DNA of 64,000 nt from Lingula anatina (taxonomy: Eukaryota > Brachiopoda > Lingulata > Lingulida > Lingulidae), in contig NW_019775839.1 of the NCBI RefSeq assembly GCF_001039355.2, positions 1-64,000 of the forward strand, in the 5' to 3' direction. This document shows, one piece after another, positions 63,959 through 64,000 of the stretch (position 1 is its first letter; the number at the start of each line of letters is the position of its first letter). The position numbers and the translations under genes are program-made. The notes beneath the pieces are model-generated. The model ran no database searches and was not told the origin of the DNA. It worked only from the letters and a program-made list of their open reading frames with translations.

Positions 63959-64000
63959 ATGAATTTATTGTCGTTTAACGAGTCAACGAAAATGTATTAG
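63959..64000 (+). repeat. Right copy of 42-bp direct repeat, cut by window end
   Basis: Same sequence as 60454-60495 apart from two substitutions. Whether it is the right terminal repeat of the same element or the left end of a second copy cannot be told inside the window. Confidence 0.85.

Larger units (their letters stand above)
60454..64000 (+). mobile_element. Decayed DIRS-like retroelement with flanking direct repeat
   Basis: A 42-bp direct repeat lies at 60454-60495 and again at 63959-64000 (40 of 42 identical), the second running into the window edge. Between them are remnants in the + direction: a charged gag-like region at about 60626-61400 with a KLIKIADKSEAGW motif; a reverse-transcriptase region at about 61690-62090 with FDLKDGYYHIDI, VLPFG in a second frame, and an LDDG catalytic box near 62047; then an RNase H-like region to about 62960. 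Stops and frameshifts interrupt every domain, so the element is inactive. No tyrosine recombinase was found; the block after 62960 differs in composition and may be a second insertion. DIRS/Ngaro affinity comes from domain order and motifs. Confidence 0.7.

Overview
This is nuclear DNA from an invertebrate animal. Genes are split by GT-AG introns, intergenic DNA is AT-rich, polyadenylation signals are of the AATAAA type, and the DNA holds MITE-like and DIRS-like elements and microsatellites. The gene content (PHF12, LRRC47, a GT10 fucosyltransferase, a T-box-like first exon and an expanded MOLO1/TPM family) fits a bilaterian. A spiralian such as a mollusc, brachiopod or annelid is my best guess, but sequence reading alone cannot fix the phylum.

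Layout. At 1-156 (-) is the first coding exon of a probable Tbx20-like T-box factor, with about 6.5 kb of non-coding DNA behind it. At 6736-7702 (-) is a small two-exon RING-H2 protein whose stop codon lies inside a 42-bp tandem repeat. At 9056-20616 (-) is a complete 15-exon PHF12 orthologue (931 aa), a Sin3/HDAC co-repressor subunit; its introns hold two transposon-like elements. At 23165-26472 (-) is a five-exon LRRC47 orthologue (545 aa).

The most distinctive part is 27.7-55.7 kb (+). Five consecutive paralogous genes (called A to E here) encode secreted or membrane-anchored, cysteine-rich proteins that I assign to the TPM/MOLO1 family (modulator of levamisole receptor). All share one five-exon plan with identical intron phases (1, 2, 0, 2), and exons 2-4 are nearly constant in length. 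The ectodomain is conserved, but the C-terminal anchor differs: a Ser-rich stalk plus GPI-type tail in A, a transmembrane helix with a short Cys-rich tail in B, C and D, and a transmembrane helix with a roughly 165-residue basic, Ser/Tyr/His-rich cytoplasmic tail in E. C and E share slightly shorter exons 3 and 4 and an R-x-R-R furin-type site before the domain. Gene E has no visible exon 2; an ambiguous base next to an inverted repeat in that intron suggests an assembly defect.

Downstream, at 58398-59756 (-), is an apparently intronless alpha-fucosyltransferase. From 60454 to the window end is a decayed DIRS-like tyrosine-recombinase-type retroelement bounded by a 42-bp direct repeat. The housekeeping and regulatory genes (PHF12, LRRC47) show no functional link to the MOLO1-like cluster. 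The five cluster genes probably arose by tandem duplication and may supply alternative accessory subunits or anchors for a shared ectodomain; that functional idea is inference.
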